NCBI RefSeq assembly: GCF_003337485.1
Contig: NZ_QPJJ01000007.1
Location: 124,001 to 188,000 of the forward strand
From: Saliterribacillus persicus
GTDB lineage: Bacteria > Bacillota > Bacilli > Bacillales > Amphibacillaceae
Reading direction: 5' to 3'
Length of the DNA stretch: 64,000 bases
The position numbers and the translations under genes were made by a program. Below the pieces are notes generated by a model, which ran no database searches, was not told the origin of the DNA, and saw only the letters and a list, made by a program, of their open reading frames with translations. This document shows, piece by piece, positions 54,055 to 62,320 of the stretch (the first letter of the stretch is position 1; each line of letters begins with the position of its first letter).

Positions 54055-55071
54055 ATGCAGGATCGTTATTTAGGTCGAACTGGACTAAGGGTAAGTGAGT
54101 TATGTTTGGGTACTATGACGCTAGGAAGAGAAACTAGTGAAGCGGATAGCGGGAAGATTCTGGACAGGTACAAGGCTGAAGGTGGTAACTTTTTAGATAC
54201 TGCAGATGTGTATACTAGAGGTGCTTCAGAAGAAATTGTTGGCTCATGGTTACAGAAGCAAAACCGTGATGATTTTGTCCTTGCTACAAAAGTTCGTTTT
54301 CCAATGGGAGAGGGGCCCAATGATGTTGGCTTAAGTCGAAAACATATAATATCTGGAGTGAAAGAAAGTTTACGTAGATTAAAGACAGATTATATTGATT
54401 TATATCAAGTGCATGCGTGGGATCCACGAACACCATTAGAAGAAACACTAAGCACTTTAAATGATTTAGTTAGAGAAGGTCTAGTGCGCTACATAGGTGC
54501 TAGTAATTACAAGGGTTGGCAGCTGCAAAAGGCGATAGATATGAGTGAAAAAAATGGATGGGAAAAGTTTGTATGCTTGCAGCCTCAATATAATTTACTC
54601 ACAAGAGCAACTGAATGGGAGCTTATTGATGTGTGTGAAAATGAAGGTCTTGGAGTTATCCCTTGGAGTCCTTTACGAGGCGGCTGGTTAAGCGGGAAAT
54701 TTACACGTGAGCTATCAAAGCCACCTGAAAATACAAGAATAGCGGAAGCGGATAAAAAAGGCTATAGTGAAACTTGGGATATGTATAATAATGAAACAAC
54801 TTGGAACTTAATCGATACGTTGATTGAGGTTGCTAAAGAAGTAAATAAAACACCAGCACAAACAGCAATCAACTGGTTATTAAACAAACGTGGGGTTACC
54901 GCTCCAATTATTGGTGCACGTAACAGAGAACAATTAGAGGCTAATCTTGGTTCTGCTGGCTGGTCTTTAAATGATAATCAAATGGCACGTCTTGACAGGG
55001 CGAGTGATTTATTTGTGAGTTACCCTTATGATCAGGCAGCTCATGATCAGCGTACAAGAGGAAGAGAGTAA
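54055..55071 (+). CDS. Aldo/keto reductase
   Basis: NADPH-dependent oxidoreductase of the AKR superfamily. The catalytic tetrad is visible: Asp and Tyr in [14 protein letters not shown], Lys in [12 protein letters not shown], His in [24 protein letters not shown] and [16 protein letters not shown] are family blocks. 338 residues. ATG at 54055 with AAGGAG 11 bases upstream. A sequence at 54010-54024 resembles a CcpA cre site with one key mismatch. Confidence 0.92.
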   Translation: MQDRYLGRTGLRVSELCLGTMTLGRETSEADSGKILDRYKAEGGNFLDTADVYTRGASEEIVGSWLQKQNRDDFVLATKVRFPMGEGPNDVGLSRKHIISGVKESLRRLKTDYIDLYQVHAWDPRTPLEETLSTLNDLVREGLVRYIGASNYKGWQLQKAIDMSEKNGWEKFVCLQPQYNLLTRATEWELIDVCENEGLGVIPWSPLRGGWLSGKFTRELSKPPENTRIAEADKKGYSETWDMYNNETTWNLIDTLIEVAKEVNKTPAQTAINWLLNKRGVTAPIIGARNREQLEANLGSAGWSLNDNQMARLDRASDLFVSYPYDQAAHDQRTRGRE

Positions 55072-55082
55072 AAATCACCTAG

Positions 55083-55112
55083 CGAATGAGGAAAGATCCT
55101 CATTCGTTTTTA
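55083..55112 (+). terminator. Terminator of the aldo/keto reductase gene
   Basis: A 10-bp stem CGAATGAGGA/TCCTCATTCG with a T-run. Confidence 0.92.
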
Positions 55113-55155
55113 GCGTTTTAAAAAGCTAAGAAGTAAAGTCAGCTTTCAATAGATA

Positions 55156-55203
55156 TTGCAAATTCTAGTATTTTAGGTATATAAATGTTAAAATTTTAAC
55201 ATT
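55156..55203 (+). promoter_or_regulatory. Promoter and perfect 20-bp palindrome of the B12-photoreceptor operon
   Basis: TTGCAA (55156-55161), 18 bases, TATAAA (55180-55185). Bases 55184-55203 form a perfect 20-bp palindrome (AATGTTAAAA and its complement), covering the -10 edge and the start of transcription. That is the place for a repressor. No regulator gene is in the operon. Confidence 0.6.
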
Positions 55204-55236
55204 AAGACGCTATATTGAGGAAAAAGGAGGAATGAC

Positions 55237-55542
55237 ATGTATATCGTTCACTCCGTGTTTGATGTCCCAGAAGAAAAAGCCGATGAGGTTATAGATATAT
55301 ACAAGAATAGAACTGGTTCTGTCGATAAATGGCCAGGATTCATTGATTTTAAACTTTTACAAAATGAGCGCAAGGTCGGTGAACTTACAGTAGAAATATG
55401 CTGGGATACAAAGGACAGCTATCTTAACTGGGTGACAAGTGATGAATATCAGAAAATACATGAGCTTGAGAAGAAATATCCAGATAAGGAGCTAGCTGGC
55501 ATTGTTCCAAAAGTACACAAATACAAGGTGGTTGCAAAATGA
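55237..55542 (+). CDS. Antibiotic biosynthesis monooxygenase (HmoA/IsdG-fold) protein
   Basis: 101-residue ABM-fold protein. MYIVHSVFDVPEEKADEVIDIYK, WPGFIDFKLLQNER, EICWDTKDSYLNWVTSDEYQKIHE match the heme-degrading monooxygenase group, including the C-terminal W...H pair. The N-terminal Asn of IsdG-type heme oxygenases is not evident (HS instead). It may therefore be a non-heme or differently tuned member. ATG with AAAGGAGG upstream. It overlaps the next gene by 4 bases. Confidence 0.8.
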   Translation: MYIVHSVFDVPEEKADEVIDIYKNRTGSVDKWPGFIDFKLLQNERKVGELTVEICWDTKDSYLNWVTSDEYQKIHELEKKYPDKELAGIVPKVHKYKVVAK

Positions 55543-55895
55543 AATTAAGTCACCCCATAGAAAATGTACTTGATGAAGTCGTAGAGGAAATCTATAAGGC
55601 TTATCCCAGTTTGCAAGAAGATTACGGTGAAACGGGTAAAATTAAATGTAGAGAAGATAATCAACACCATCTTGATCATTTGCTTACCGCTTACCAAGTT
55701 GGACAAACAAAAGTATTTTTAGATTATAGTTTATGGTTAAATAATGTCCTCACAACTAGAGGAATGAAAGGTGAACATTTACGTTTCAATTTTGAGAAGC
55801 TTTATGATGCCATACAGGACAAGCTGCCGATAGAACAGCAAGTTTTTTACCAACAATGTTTAAAGAAAGCGATATACGAATTGGAGTTAAGTTAA
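55539..55895 (+). CDS. All-helical protein of unknown function in the B12-photoreceptor operon
   Basis: 118 residues, helical by inspection, with a His-rich segment (DNQHHLDHLLTAYQVGQTKV) and LWLNNVLTTRGMKGEHLRFNFEKLYDAI. No family recognised. The compact helical fold and histidines would suit a sensor or partner domain, comparable in size to the N-terminal domains of stressosome proteins; this is speculation. It overlaps the monooxygenase gene (ATGA) and precedes the B12 gene by 21 bases. Confidence 0.8.
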   Translation: MKLSHPIENVLDEVVEEIYKAYPSLQEDYGETGKIKCREDNQHHLDHLLTAYQVGQTKVFLDYSLWLNNVLTTRGMKGEHLRFNFEKLYDAIQDKLPIEQQVFYQQCLKKAIYELELS

Positions 55896-55916
55896 AGCGT
55901 TAAAAGGATGATTTTA

Positions 55917-56570
55917 TTGCAACAAACATACGAGAAGTTTGCAGCTTTTTTATTAGAGGGCAATCATAAAGAAGCTTATGAATTATTACAAAATGAAAAA
56001 GAAGACAGTCTCACCATCTATATGGAAATTGTTACAAAAGCCATGCAGCATATTGGAGAGTTATGGCAAACGAATCAAATAACAGTTGCAGACGAACATC
56101 TGGCGACAAGTGTGTGCGATTATGTACTTTCACATTATACGTTTAAGCATATGAGTAAGGAAGAAGAAACAGCAAAACATAAAATTATGTTCTTATGTCT
56201 TGAAGAAGAACAACATACAATTGGTACGAAAATGGCAGCAGCTTTGTGTCAAGAGAAGAATTGGAAAGTTAAACTATTAGGTGCAAACCTACCATTAGAG
56301 TATGTTATATCAAGTGCAAACAAGTGGAAGCCGGATGTAATCGGTCTATCTGCAGCCATTGCTTATCGCTTACCAGTCTTAAAACAATACATTGAAACAC
56401 TGGAAGAATTAGAAGGCAAACCAAAAGTCATCATTAGTGGTAGATTAGCTTCAACCTTTGATTTAAGTAACTATCAAAGTGACCAAACCTTTGTATTAAA
56501 AGACTTGCGTTCTTTTAATAGCTGGCTTGAAAACTATCAGAAAGGGGTCTCTGTAAATGGTGCAAGTTAA
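55917..56570 (+). CDS. Stand-alone CarH-like B12-binding photosensory module
   Basis: Binds adenosylcobalamin in light-sensing relatives. The helical cap domain (residues 5-75) contains W50 and E60-H61 in LWQTNQITVADEHLATS, exactly the Wx9EH motif of CarH/LitR photoreceptors. The Rossmann domain that follows (from about 85) has EQHTIG (ExHxxG; His99 would be the lower Co ligand) and later VIGLSAAIAYRLP. No MerR DNA-binding domain precedes it, so output must go through another protein. TTG at 55917 is chosen: AAAAGGA stands upstream, while ATG 55908 touches it. The STAS gene overlaps its end. Confidence 0.9.
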   Translation: MQQTYEKFAAFLLEGNHKEAYELLQNEKEDSLTIYMEIVTKAMQHIGELWQTNQITVADEHLATSVCDYVLSHYTFKHMSKEEETAKHKIMFLCLEEEQHTIGTKMAAALCQEKNWKVKLLGANLPLEYVISSANKWKPDVIGLSAAIAYRLPVLKQYIETLEELEGKPKVIISGRLASTFDLSNYQSDQTFVLKDLRSFNSWLENYQKGVSVNGAS

Positions 56571-57336
56571 ACATTTACCGCTTCCGTATTTTGAAATTAA
56601 TAAGAATTATGACATTCAGTCTATTTCTTCTATAACTTCAAAGACATTTGCGGTAGGAGATAATTTTTTAAATATAGTAGATGATGATAGTAAAAAGAAG
56701 GTTGAAGAATATATACAACCAAAAGTGAAAGATATTGAAATGGAGCTTGTCTTAAATACAATTGAGGCACCTACTTCTTTGTTTAATGTTTATGTAACGT
56801 GGGAAGGTGAAACAGGTCATATCATTTGCCAACCACTTCAAGATCAATTAGAAAAACTTTCTAAGCAATTAGATGATCTACGTGCAAGATTGACGAGTTC
56901 TGACTTTGATTTAATAGAAAAAAAAGAAGAATTAGAACAAACACTTATCCGGGTAAATAAACTATCTGGTCCATTTCTTCCGCTTAGTGAACGATTAGTA
57001 TTTGTGCCTTTGTTTGGTGATTTGGATAAACATATGCTTCGTTTGATAAAACCGCATATTGTAGATGCTTTAAATCAATCCGATTATAGTTATATTCTTT
57101 TTGATTTTAGTGCGGTAGATGTCATAACTCAAGAAGGATTAACTGAGTTAGATCAATTTTTTCAAACGATTCAGTTGTTAGGGCAAAAAACTATTATAAG
57201 TGGGATTAAGCCTGCTCAAGCGACAACGATTAAATTTTCCAATTGGTTTAGGCAATCAATAAAAGTCGCTAATTTAGAAACTGCTATTAATCGTTATTTA
57301 GTTCCTTCCAAACAAAAAAATAAATATTCCTCATAA
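56557..57336 (+). CDS. STAS-domain protein (RsbR-type co-antagonist-like)
   Basis: Three parts: an N-terminal alpha/beta, PAS-like region (1-95), a coiled-coil linker (about 95-135) and a C-terminal STAS domain (145-250). The latter has ERLVFVPLFGDLDKHMLRLI and YILFDFSAVDVITQEGLTEL, like RsbR stressosome proteins. In ISGIKPAQATT a Thr aligns with RsbR Thr205; the Thr171 position appears to be Gln next to a Thr. It overlaps the B12 gene by 14 bases, which implies joint action. A role in stressosome signalling is inference; no RsbT or RsbS gene is here. Confidence 0.85.
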   Translation: MVQVKHLPLPYFEINKNYDIQSISSITSKTFAVGDNFLNIVDDDSKKKVEEYIQPKVKDIEMELVLNTIEAPTSLFNVYVTWEGETGHIICQPLQDQLEKLSKQLDDLRARLTSSDFDLIEKKEELEQTLIRVNKLSGPFLPLSERLVFVPLFGDLDKHMLRLIKPHIVDALNQSDYSYILFDFSAVDVITQEGLTELDQFFQTIQLLGQKTIISGIKPAQATTIKFSNWFRQSIKVANLETAINRYLVPSKQKNKYSS

Positions 57337-57341
57337 AAAAT

Positions 57342-57379
57342 AAAAAAGCTTCTTTTTAAAAAGGAGCTTTTTTATTTTT
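57342..57379 (+). terminator. Terminator of the B12-photoreceptor operon
   Basis: AAAAAAGCT/AGCTTTTTT with inner CTTTTT/AAAAAG pairing, then T-rich. Confidence 0.88.
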
Positions 57380-57546
57380 GGAAGGATTATTCTCATATAT
57401 GATGGAAAGCTGTTAATATCAATTTTAAGTTTCCACGTTTGAATAATTAAAAATTAAAAACATAGTAACTTAACAACTAGTTTTATTGCTACATTTATGT
57501 AAAAATATAACCAGAAGTTATTTGCTATAGAACAGGGGGGATAAAT

Positions 57547-58599
57547 ATGATAAATAAAAGAATATTCCTATTCATCATAATTTTTATTGGGTTATTTGTA
57601 AGCGGTTGCAATATGAAGGGTACAACCAAGGATCCTTATCAAATTGTTTATCAAAGCGAAGTCATAGCTGAGCAAAATCGTAGTAATATTCATGCGGATT
57701 ATACGATTGCAGTTGTGCCTAAAGTAGTAAACATACCTTATTTTAATGCCGTAGAAAAGGGAGTAAAGGAGGCTGGTAAGGATTTAGATGTAAGAGTTAT
57801 TTTTGAAGGTCCAAATATTGCTGATTCTAAGCAACAAATAAAAATTATACAGAATTTATTAGACAAAGAAAAACTGGATGTTCTTGCACTTTCTGCAAAT
57901 GATCCAGAGGCATTACTCCCCGTATTAAAGAAAGCTAGAGAAGCTGGAGTAAAAGTAATTACTTGGGACTCAGATACTGTACCAGAAGGAAGAGATTTCT
58001 TCGTGAACATGGTTAATCCAGAAATATTAGGTAGACATTTAATGGATACTCTTGCTTGGAATACAGAGGAAAAAGGAGATTTCGCTATCATGACAGGATC
58101 GCGAAATGCTTCTAACTTAAATGAATGGTTATATTGGATTCAAAAACAATATGAAGATTTTTATCCAAATATGAATTTAGTTGCCATTAAAGAAACAAAT
58201 GATGATCCGCATACCGCCTATATTCGTGCAAAAGAACTAATTGCTACATATCCGAATTTGAAAGGAATCATAGGGAATTCTTCAGTCGGTCCACCAGCAG
58301 CTGCTGAAGCTGTAAATGAACTTGGAAAAAAAGGAGAGATTGCTGTAGTTGGTCTTTCTTCACCAAATCCAATGAATGAATATTTAAAGAAAGATATTGC
58401 TCAAATCATCACTCTGTGGAGTCCCAAGAAGTTAGGATATCTCACTGTTTCACTTAGTAAAAATTTGGCGGATGGAAATGATCCCTATGATGAACAACAG
58501 ATTCCAGGGGTAGGTATAATTAGAATGCAAAATGATATGGTGATTATGGGGCAGCCAATTGATTTTACGAAAGAAAATGTCGATCAATATGATTTTTAA
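57547..58599 (+). CDS. Sugar-binding lipoprotein (RbsB/LsrB-like, Peripla_BP_4)
   Basis: Lipoprotein (VSGC, Cys21) with the periplasmic-binding-protein fold for pentose/rhamnose/AI-2-type ligands: YTIAVVPKVVNIPYFNAVEKGVKEAGKDL, DVLALSANDPEALLPVLKKAREAGVKVITWDSD and a hinge near ETNDDPHTAYIRAKELIATYPNLKGI. It is encoded with a sensor kinase whose gene overlaps its stop, so it may present sugar to the kinase, not only to the transporter. ATG with GGGGGG upstream. Confidence 0.88.
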   Translation: MINKRIFLFIIIFIGLFVSGCNMKGTTKDPYQIVYQSEVIAEQNRSNIHADYTIAVVPKVVNIPYFNAVEKGVKEAGKDLDVRVIFEGPNIADSKQQIKIIQNLLDKEKLDVLALSANDPEALLPVLKKAREAGVKVITWDSDTVPEGRDFFVNMVNPEILGRHLMDTLAWNTEEKGDFAIMTGSRNASNLNEWLYWIQKQYEDFYPNMNLVAIKETNDDPHTAYIRAKELIATYPNLKGIIGNSSVGPPAAAEAVNELGKKGEIAVVGLSSPNPMNEYLKKDIAQIITLWSPKKLGYLTVSLSKNLADGNDPYDEQQIPGVGIIRMQNDMVIMGQPIDFTKENVDQYDF

Positions 58600-60376
58600 C
58601 CGTCTTAGAAACAGCCGTCTGATGTCTAAACTAATGATTACTTATTTTCTACTAACTGTCATACCTATTTCAGTATTAGGGTTTGTTGCATACAATCAAT
58701 ATACAAAATCCATTGAGAAACAAGTTGGTGAATATATTCCTAAGCTTCTAGAGCAAGCAAATATCAATATTAATAATCAGTTAAATGAATATAGATCTTT
58801 ACCAGATTCATTATATAACGCCAACCAAGTAATAGAGGTTTTGAGAAAAGATTCTTATCAAAATAATTCAAATTTATTTAGGGATGAGTTTCTAGTTAAT
58901 AATTACTTATCGAAAATGTATATGAATAGTGGAAATAATGATATTTTGGGAGTTTTTATATTAAGTAAAAACCGTTTGTTTACTAGCTCAAAAGCTGATT
59001 ATAGTGGATTCCAATTAGAGAATTTCCCCTCCACTTATGGTGAAAATCTTGATTTGCAAGGAAGGACGGAATTTATTTTACCAAACCAAAGCGATCTAGC
59101 ATTTCAGGGAGATCCACCATTCATTCTGATGATGCGAGAATTGAGAGACTATGAGAACCAAGAAACATTAGGTACGATCTTTGTTGCTATTCGATTAACC
59201 TTTATTGAGCAAGCGATGGAGAGCTTATATGAAGATCAAAAACCAACGATTTGGTTAACAAATGAAGAAGGAGTTATTATCTATCATACTAAAAGAGACC
59301 GAATTGGAACACTTGATCCTCGCTTTAGAAACTATCCGAAAATTAATGGGAGCTTCAGGACGACAGATTTTAATGATAATCAATTAATAAGCACCAATAA
59401 ATTTCCGAATATGAATTGGTATTCTTATCACCGTATCGCGTTAGAGGATTTAATGAAAGAGACAAACCAAGTTCGAAATGGAACGATTCTGGTATTTTTA
59501 ATATTTGTAATATTAAGTAGTGTAATTTCTGTTATTTTAGCTTGGAATGTGTCGCACCCACTTCAAAAGCTAGCTCGGCTGATGAAAAGGGTGGAAAAAG
59601 GTGATTTTAAAGTTGATTTACCAATTAATAAAAAAGATGAGATTGGTTTGTTAGCGAAAAGTTTTAATTCTATGATACAAGAAATTGAGCATTTAATAAA
59701 AATGAACTATCAAATTGAATTAAGACAAAAGGATGCAGAGTTATACGCTTTGCAATCACAAATTAATCCGCATTTTATGTACAATACGCTTGAAACAATT
59801 GGATATGCAGTGGAAGAGGAGGAAAAAGAAATTGTATCAAGAATGGTAGCATTACTTGGCAGAATGTTAAGGTATTCTTTAAATAATAAGGAAAAGGTTG
59901 TTCCGCTAAAACAAGAGCTTGGACATATAGAAGACTACTTAACCATTCAACAGTTCCGTTTCGAGGATAGAATTGATTTTCAAATCAAGGACATCGTTGG
60001 AAATGATAGCTACTATGTCCCGAAATTTATATTACAACCAATTGTTGAAAATGCAATTAAATATGGGTTAGAAGCGAACTATAAGGTTAGAATAAAAGTC
60101 ATGATAGAAGAGGGGAAAAATAATAAACTGATAATAAAAATTGAAGATAATGGCCCGGGAATAAAAGAAGCAGATTTAAGTCAATTAAATCTTTCATTTA
60201 AGTCGAATCCAATGATTAGAAGAGATGAAAATTTTGGATTAATTAATGTTCATGCAAGAATAGCTTTAATCTATGGTGAAAACTATGGTTTAGAAGTAGA
60301 AAGTGTGATAGGAAAAGGAACCACTGTGATGATTCGTTTACCAGCAGATGAGAGTGAAAGAGGGGGAGAAAAATGA
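58589..60376 (+). CDS. YesM-type sensor histidine kinase
   Basis: Membrane kinase of the LytS/YesM (His_kinase/HATPase) type. TM1 about 14-34, an extracellular Cache-like domain (about 35-290), TM2 about 293-315, HAMP (AWNVSHPLQKLARLMKRVEKGDFKVDL), the phospho-accepting His395 in QINPHFMYNTLETI, and an ATPase domain (NAIKYGLE, EDNGPGIKE). The ATG at 58589 overlaps the binding-protein stop by 11 bases. An in-frame ATG at 58577 is an alternative. Partner is the response regulator behind. Confidence 0.88.
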   Translation: MIFNRLRNSRLMSKLMITYFLLTVIPISVLGFVAYNQYTKSIEKQVGEYIPKLLEQANININNQLNEYRSLPDSLYNANQVIEVLRKDSYQNNSNLFRDEFLVNNYLSKMYMNSGNNDILGVFILSKNRLFTSSKADYSGFQLENFPSTYGENLDLQGRTEFILPNQSDLAFQGDPPFILMMRELRDYENQETLGTIFVAIRLTFIEQAMESLYEDQKPTIWLTNEEGVIIYHTKRDRIGTLDPRFRNYPKINGSFRTTDFNDNQLISTNKFPNMNWYSYHRIALEDLMKETNQVRNGTILVFLIFVILSSVISVILAWNVSHPLQKLARLMKRVEKGDFKVDLPINKKDEIGLLAKSFNSMIQEIEHLIKMNYQIELRQKDAELYALQSQINPHFMYNTLETIGYAVEEEEKEIVSRMVALLGRMLRYSLNNKEKVVPLKQELGHIEDYLTIQQFRFEDRIDFQIKDIVGNDSYYVPKFILQPIVENAIKYGLEANYKVRIKVMIEEGKNNKLIIKIEDNGPGIKEADLSQLNLSFKSNPMIRRDENFGLINVHARIALIYGENYGLEVESVIGKGTTVMIRLPADESERGGEK

Positions 60377-62001
60377 ATGATTTGATTCGGACGATAGTTG
60401 TTGATGATGAAGCTCGACTGCGAAGAGGGATTATAAGACAAATAGATAATTTAGGAGAGACATTTAAAGTTGTAGGAAGTTTTGCTACGGGAAAAGAATG
60501 TTTATTAGCTTTAGAGAGAAATGAAGTAACGATTGATTTATTAATTACAGACGTGAAAATGCCAGAAATGGATGGACTAACATTAATAAAAGAGTTAAAG
60601 AAAAAACAACCCTTTCACACCATAGTTATAAGTGGATTTGATGATTTTAACTACTTGCAAACAGCTATAAGAGAAGGAGCGAGTGATTATCTCATTAAAC
60701 CGATTAATCGTGAAGATTTTCAAAAGCAATTGAAAAAGATAGCAGCTGATATCGATGCTTCTAAAAGAATGAATCATCAGCTTGAACTATTAAAGAGAAA
60801 AGCGGAATCATCTACTTATTTAAAACAAGTACATCAATTACATGAAATGCTGAATGCAGAGGAAACAGATATTACATTTTTTGATCGAACAGATACTTTT
60901 CCAAATGGCAAATACAAGTTACTTTACGTGAAAATTGACCAAATATTAACAAAGCAGCAACGACTATTGAATGAAGAGTGGAGTGCATTTCTCTTTACTA
61001 TAAATAATATCGCAGAAGAAATGGTTCAAGAGAGAAATAGTAGCTATGATATTCTAACTTGGAAATGGAATGAATCGAATGTTTCCTTTTGGATTTTACT
61101 AAGAGAATTAGAGGGTGTCACCTTAGGTTACCTTTTCGCAACAAAATTACAAGAAAATATTAAGAAATATACACCTCTTAGCTGTTCTGTAGCTATAAGT
61201 GATGCTATGGAAAATGTAGCGATGATAGCATCTTTAAAAACAGAATTACAACTAGCAATGAAAGATCGATTATTATATGGAGATAATCAGCTATTTACAT
61301 CAGAATATAAAGAACCTATTAATCTAGAGGGAAATTCCAATCTATTTATTCAAATAAAACAGAATATAGACCAATTAATTTTCCATCTTGAAAACTGGGA
61401 ATTGACGAAAATTGATTTCGATTTAAAAACCTTTTTAGAAAAAATCGAAAAATTAAATACATCCTATGAAATTGATCAAGCAGTTCAATTGCTAGCTATC
61501 CGTGTAATGAATGTGCTACTAAAGTATACCGGAGCGGAAGAATGGGAACATATTCACAGAGTATTTGAACTAACTGAAAAATCAGCAGCAAGACATGAAG
61601 TAAGAAATGGCGTGAGTGAATGGATGAAAGACGTATCAAATACATTAAAAACGATAAAAGCTAATCAAAAGACAGATCCAATTACTATAGCCAAAGAATG
61701 GATTGACATGAATTTAGATAAATCGATTACTATTGAAAAAATATCAAAGCAAGTTTATATGAATCCAACATACTTTTGTCAATATTTCAAAAATGAAACA
61801 AATGTTACCATTCACGATTATGTAACCCAAGAACGGATGAATTTAGCAAAAACGTTATTATTGTCAAATGAATGGAAGGTGCAACAAATAGCCGAAAAGG
61901 TTGGTTATCAGGATGTAAAACACTTTGGAAAACTGTTTAAAAAACATTACGGAAATACCCCTTCTAAATTTAGATTAGAATTAAATATGATGAAACAATA
62001 A
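60373..62001 (+). CDS. YesN-type response regulator (REC plus AraC HTH)
   Basis: Receiver domain (residues 5-120; acidic pair Asp11-Asp12, phosphorylation Asp60 in LITDVKMPEMDG, Lys in YLIKPINREDF), a long middle region with a coiled start, and a C-terminal AraC-type double helix-turn-helix (about 435-540: NPTYFCQYFKNETNVTIHDYV, VGYQDVKHFGKLFKKHYGNTPSKFR). ATG overlaps the kinase stop (ATGA). It likely activates the ABC genes that follow. Confidence 0.92.
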   Translation: MNDLIRTIVVDDEARLRRGIIRQIDNLGETFKVVGSFATGKECLLALERNEVTIDLLITDVKMPEMDGLTLIKELKKKQPFHTIVISGFDDFNYLQTAIREGASDYLIKPINREDFQKQLKKIAADIDASKRMNHQLELLKRKAESSTYLKQVHQLHEMLNAEETDITFFDRTDTFPNGKYKLLYVKIDQILTKQQRLLNEEWSAFLFTINNIAEEMVQERNSSYDILTWKWNESNVSFWILLRELEGVTLGYLFATKLQENIKKYTPLSCSVAISDAMENVAMIASLKTELQLAMKDRLLYGDNQLFTSEYKEPINLEGNSNLFIQIKQNIDQLIFHLENWELTKIDFDLKTFLEKIEKLNTSYEIDQAVQLLAIRVMNVLLKYTGAEEWEHIHRVFELTEKSAARHEVRNGVSEWMKDVSNTLKTIKANQKTDPITIAKEWIDMNLDKSITIEKISKQVYMNPTYFCQYFKNETNVTIHDYVTQERMNLAKTLLLSNEWKVQQIAEKVGYQDVKHFGKLFKKHYGNTPSKFRLELNMMKQ

Positions 62002-62094
62002 AGTTGAGATGAATTGATGTTTCCTTTTGCTTAGTGAATCTCCAAATTATGCAAAAATTGACTTACTAAATTACTTTTCTGACTTAAAATATAT

Positions 62095-62142
62095 AACCGA
62101 ACTAAGGTAGATTAATATTATCTGCTTTAGTTCGGTTTTTTT
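62095..62142 (+). terminator. Terminator after the two-component system
   Basis: AACCGAAC...GTTCGGTT stem, imperfect inside, with a T-run. Confidence 0.85.
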
Positions 62143-62266
62143 ATTGTCATGGTCTTTTTACCTTCACCTAATTTTTAAACTTTCATGAAGCATAAATTGA
62201 CTGAGAAACGTCCCCCTAATCTGAAAAAACTCCCCTTTGATTTACCCTTCAATTTACTTAATATAA

Positions 62267-62281
62267 TTGTAAGCGCATTCA
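62267..62281 (+). promoter_or_regulatory. CcpA cre site before the sugar ABC operon
   Basis: TTGTAAGCGCATTCA matches WTGNAANCGNWNNCW fully. It overlaps a TATAAT at 62262-62267 (a -35 TTGATT lies at 62237, spacing 19), so catabolite repression by CcpA is expected. Confidence 0.85.
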
Positions 62282-62320
62282 ATATAGCTGAATGAAACTT
62301 AACTGATAAGGAGTGAGGAT

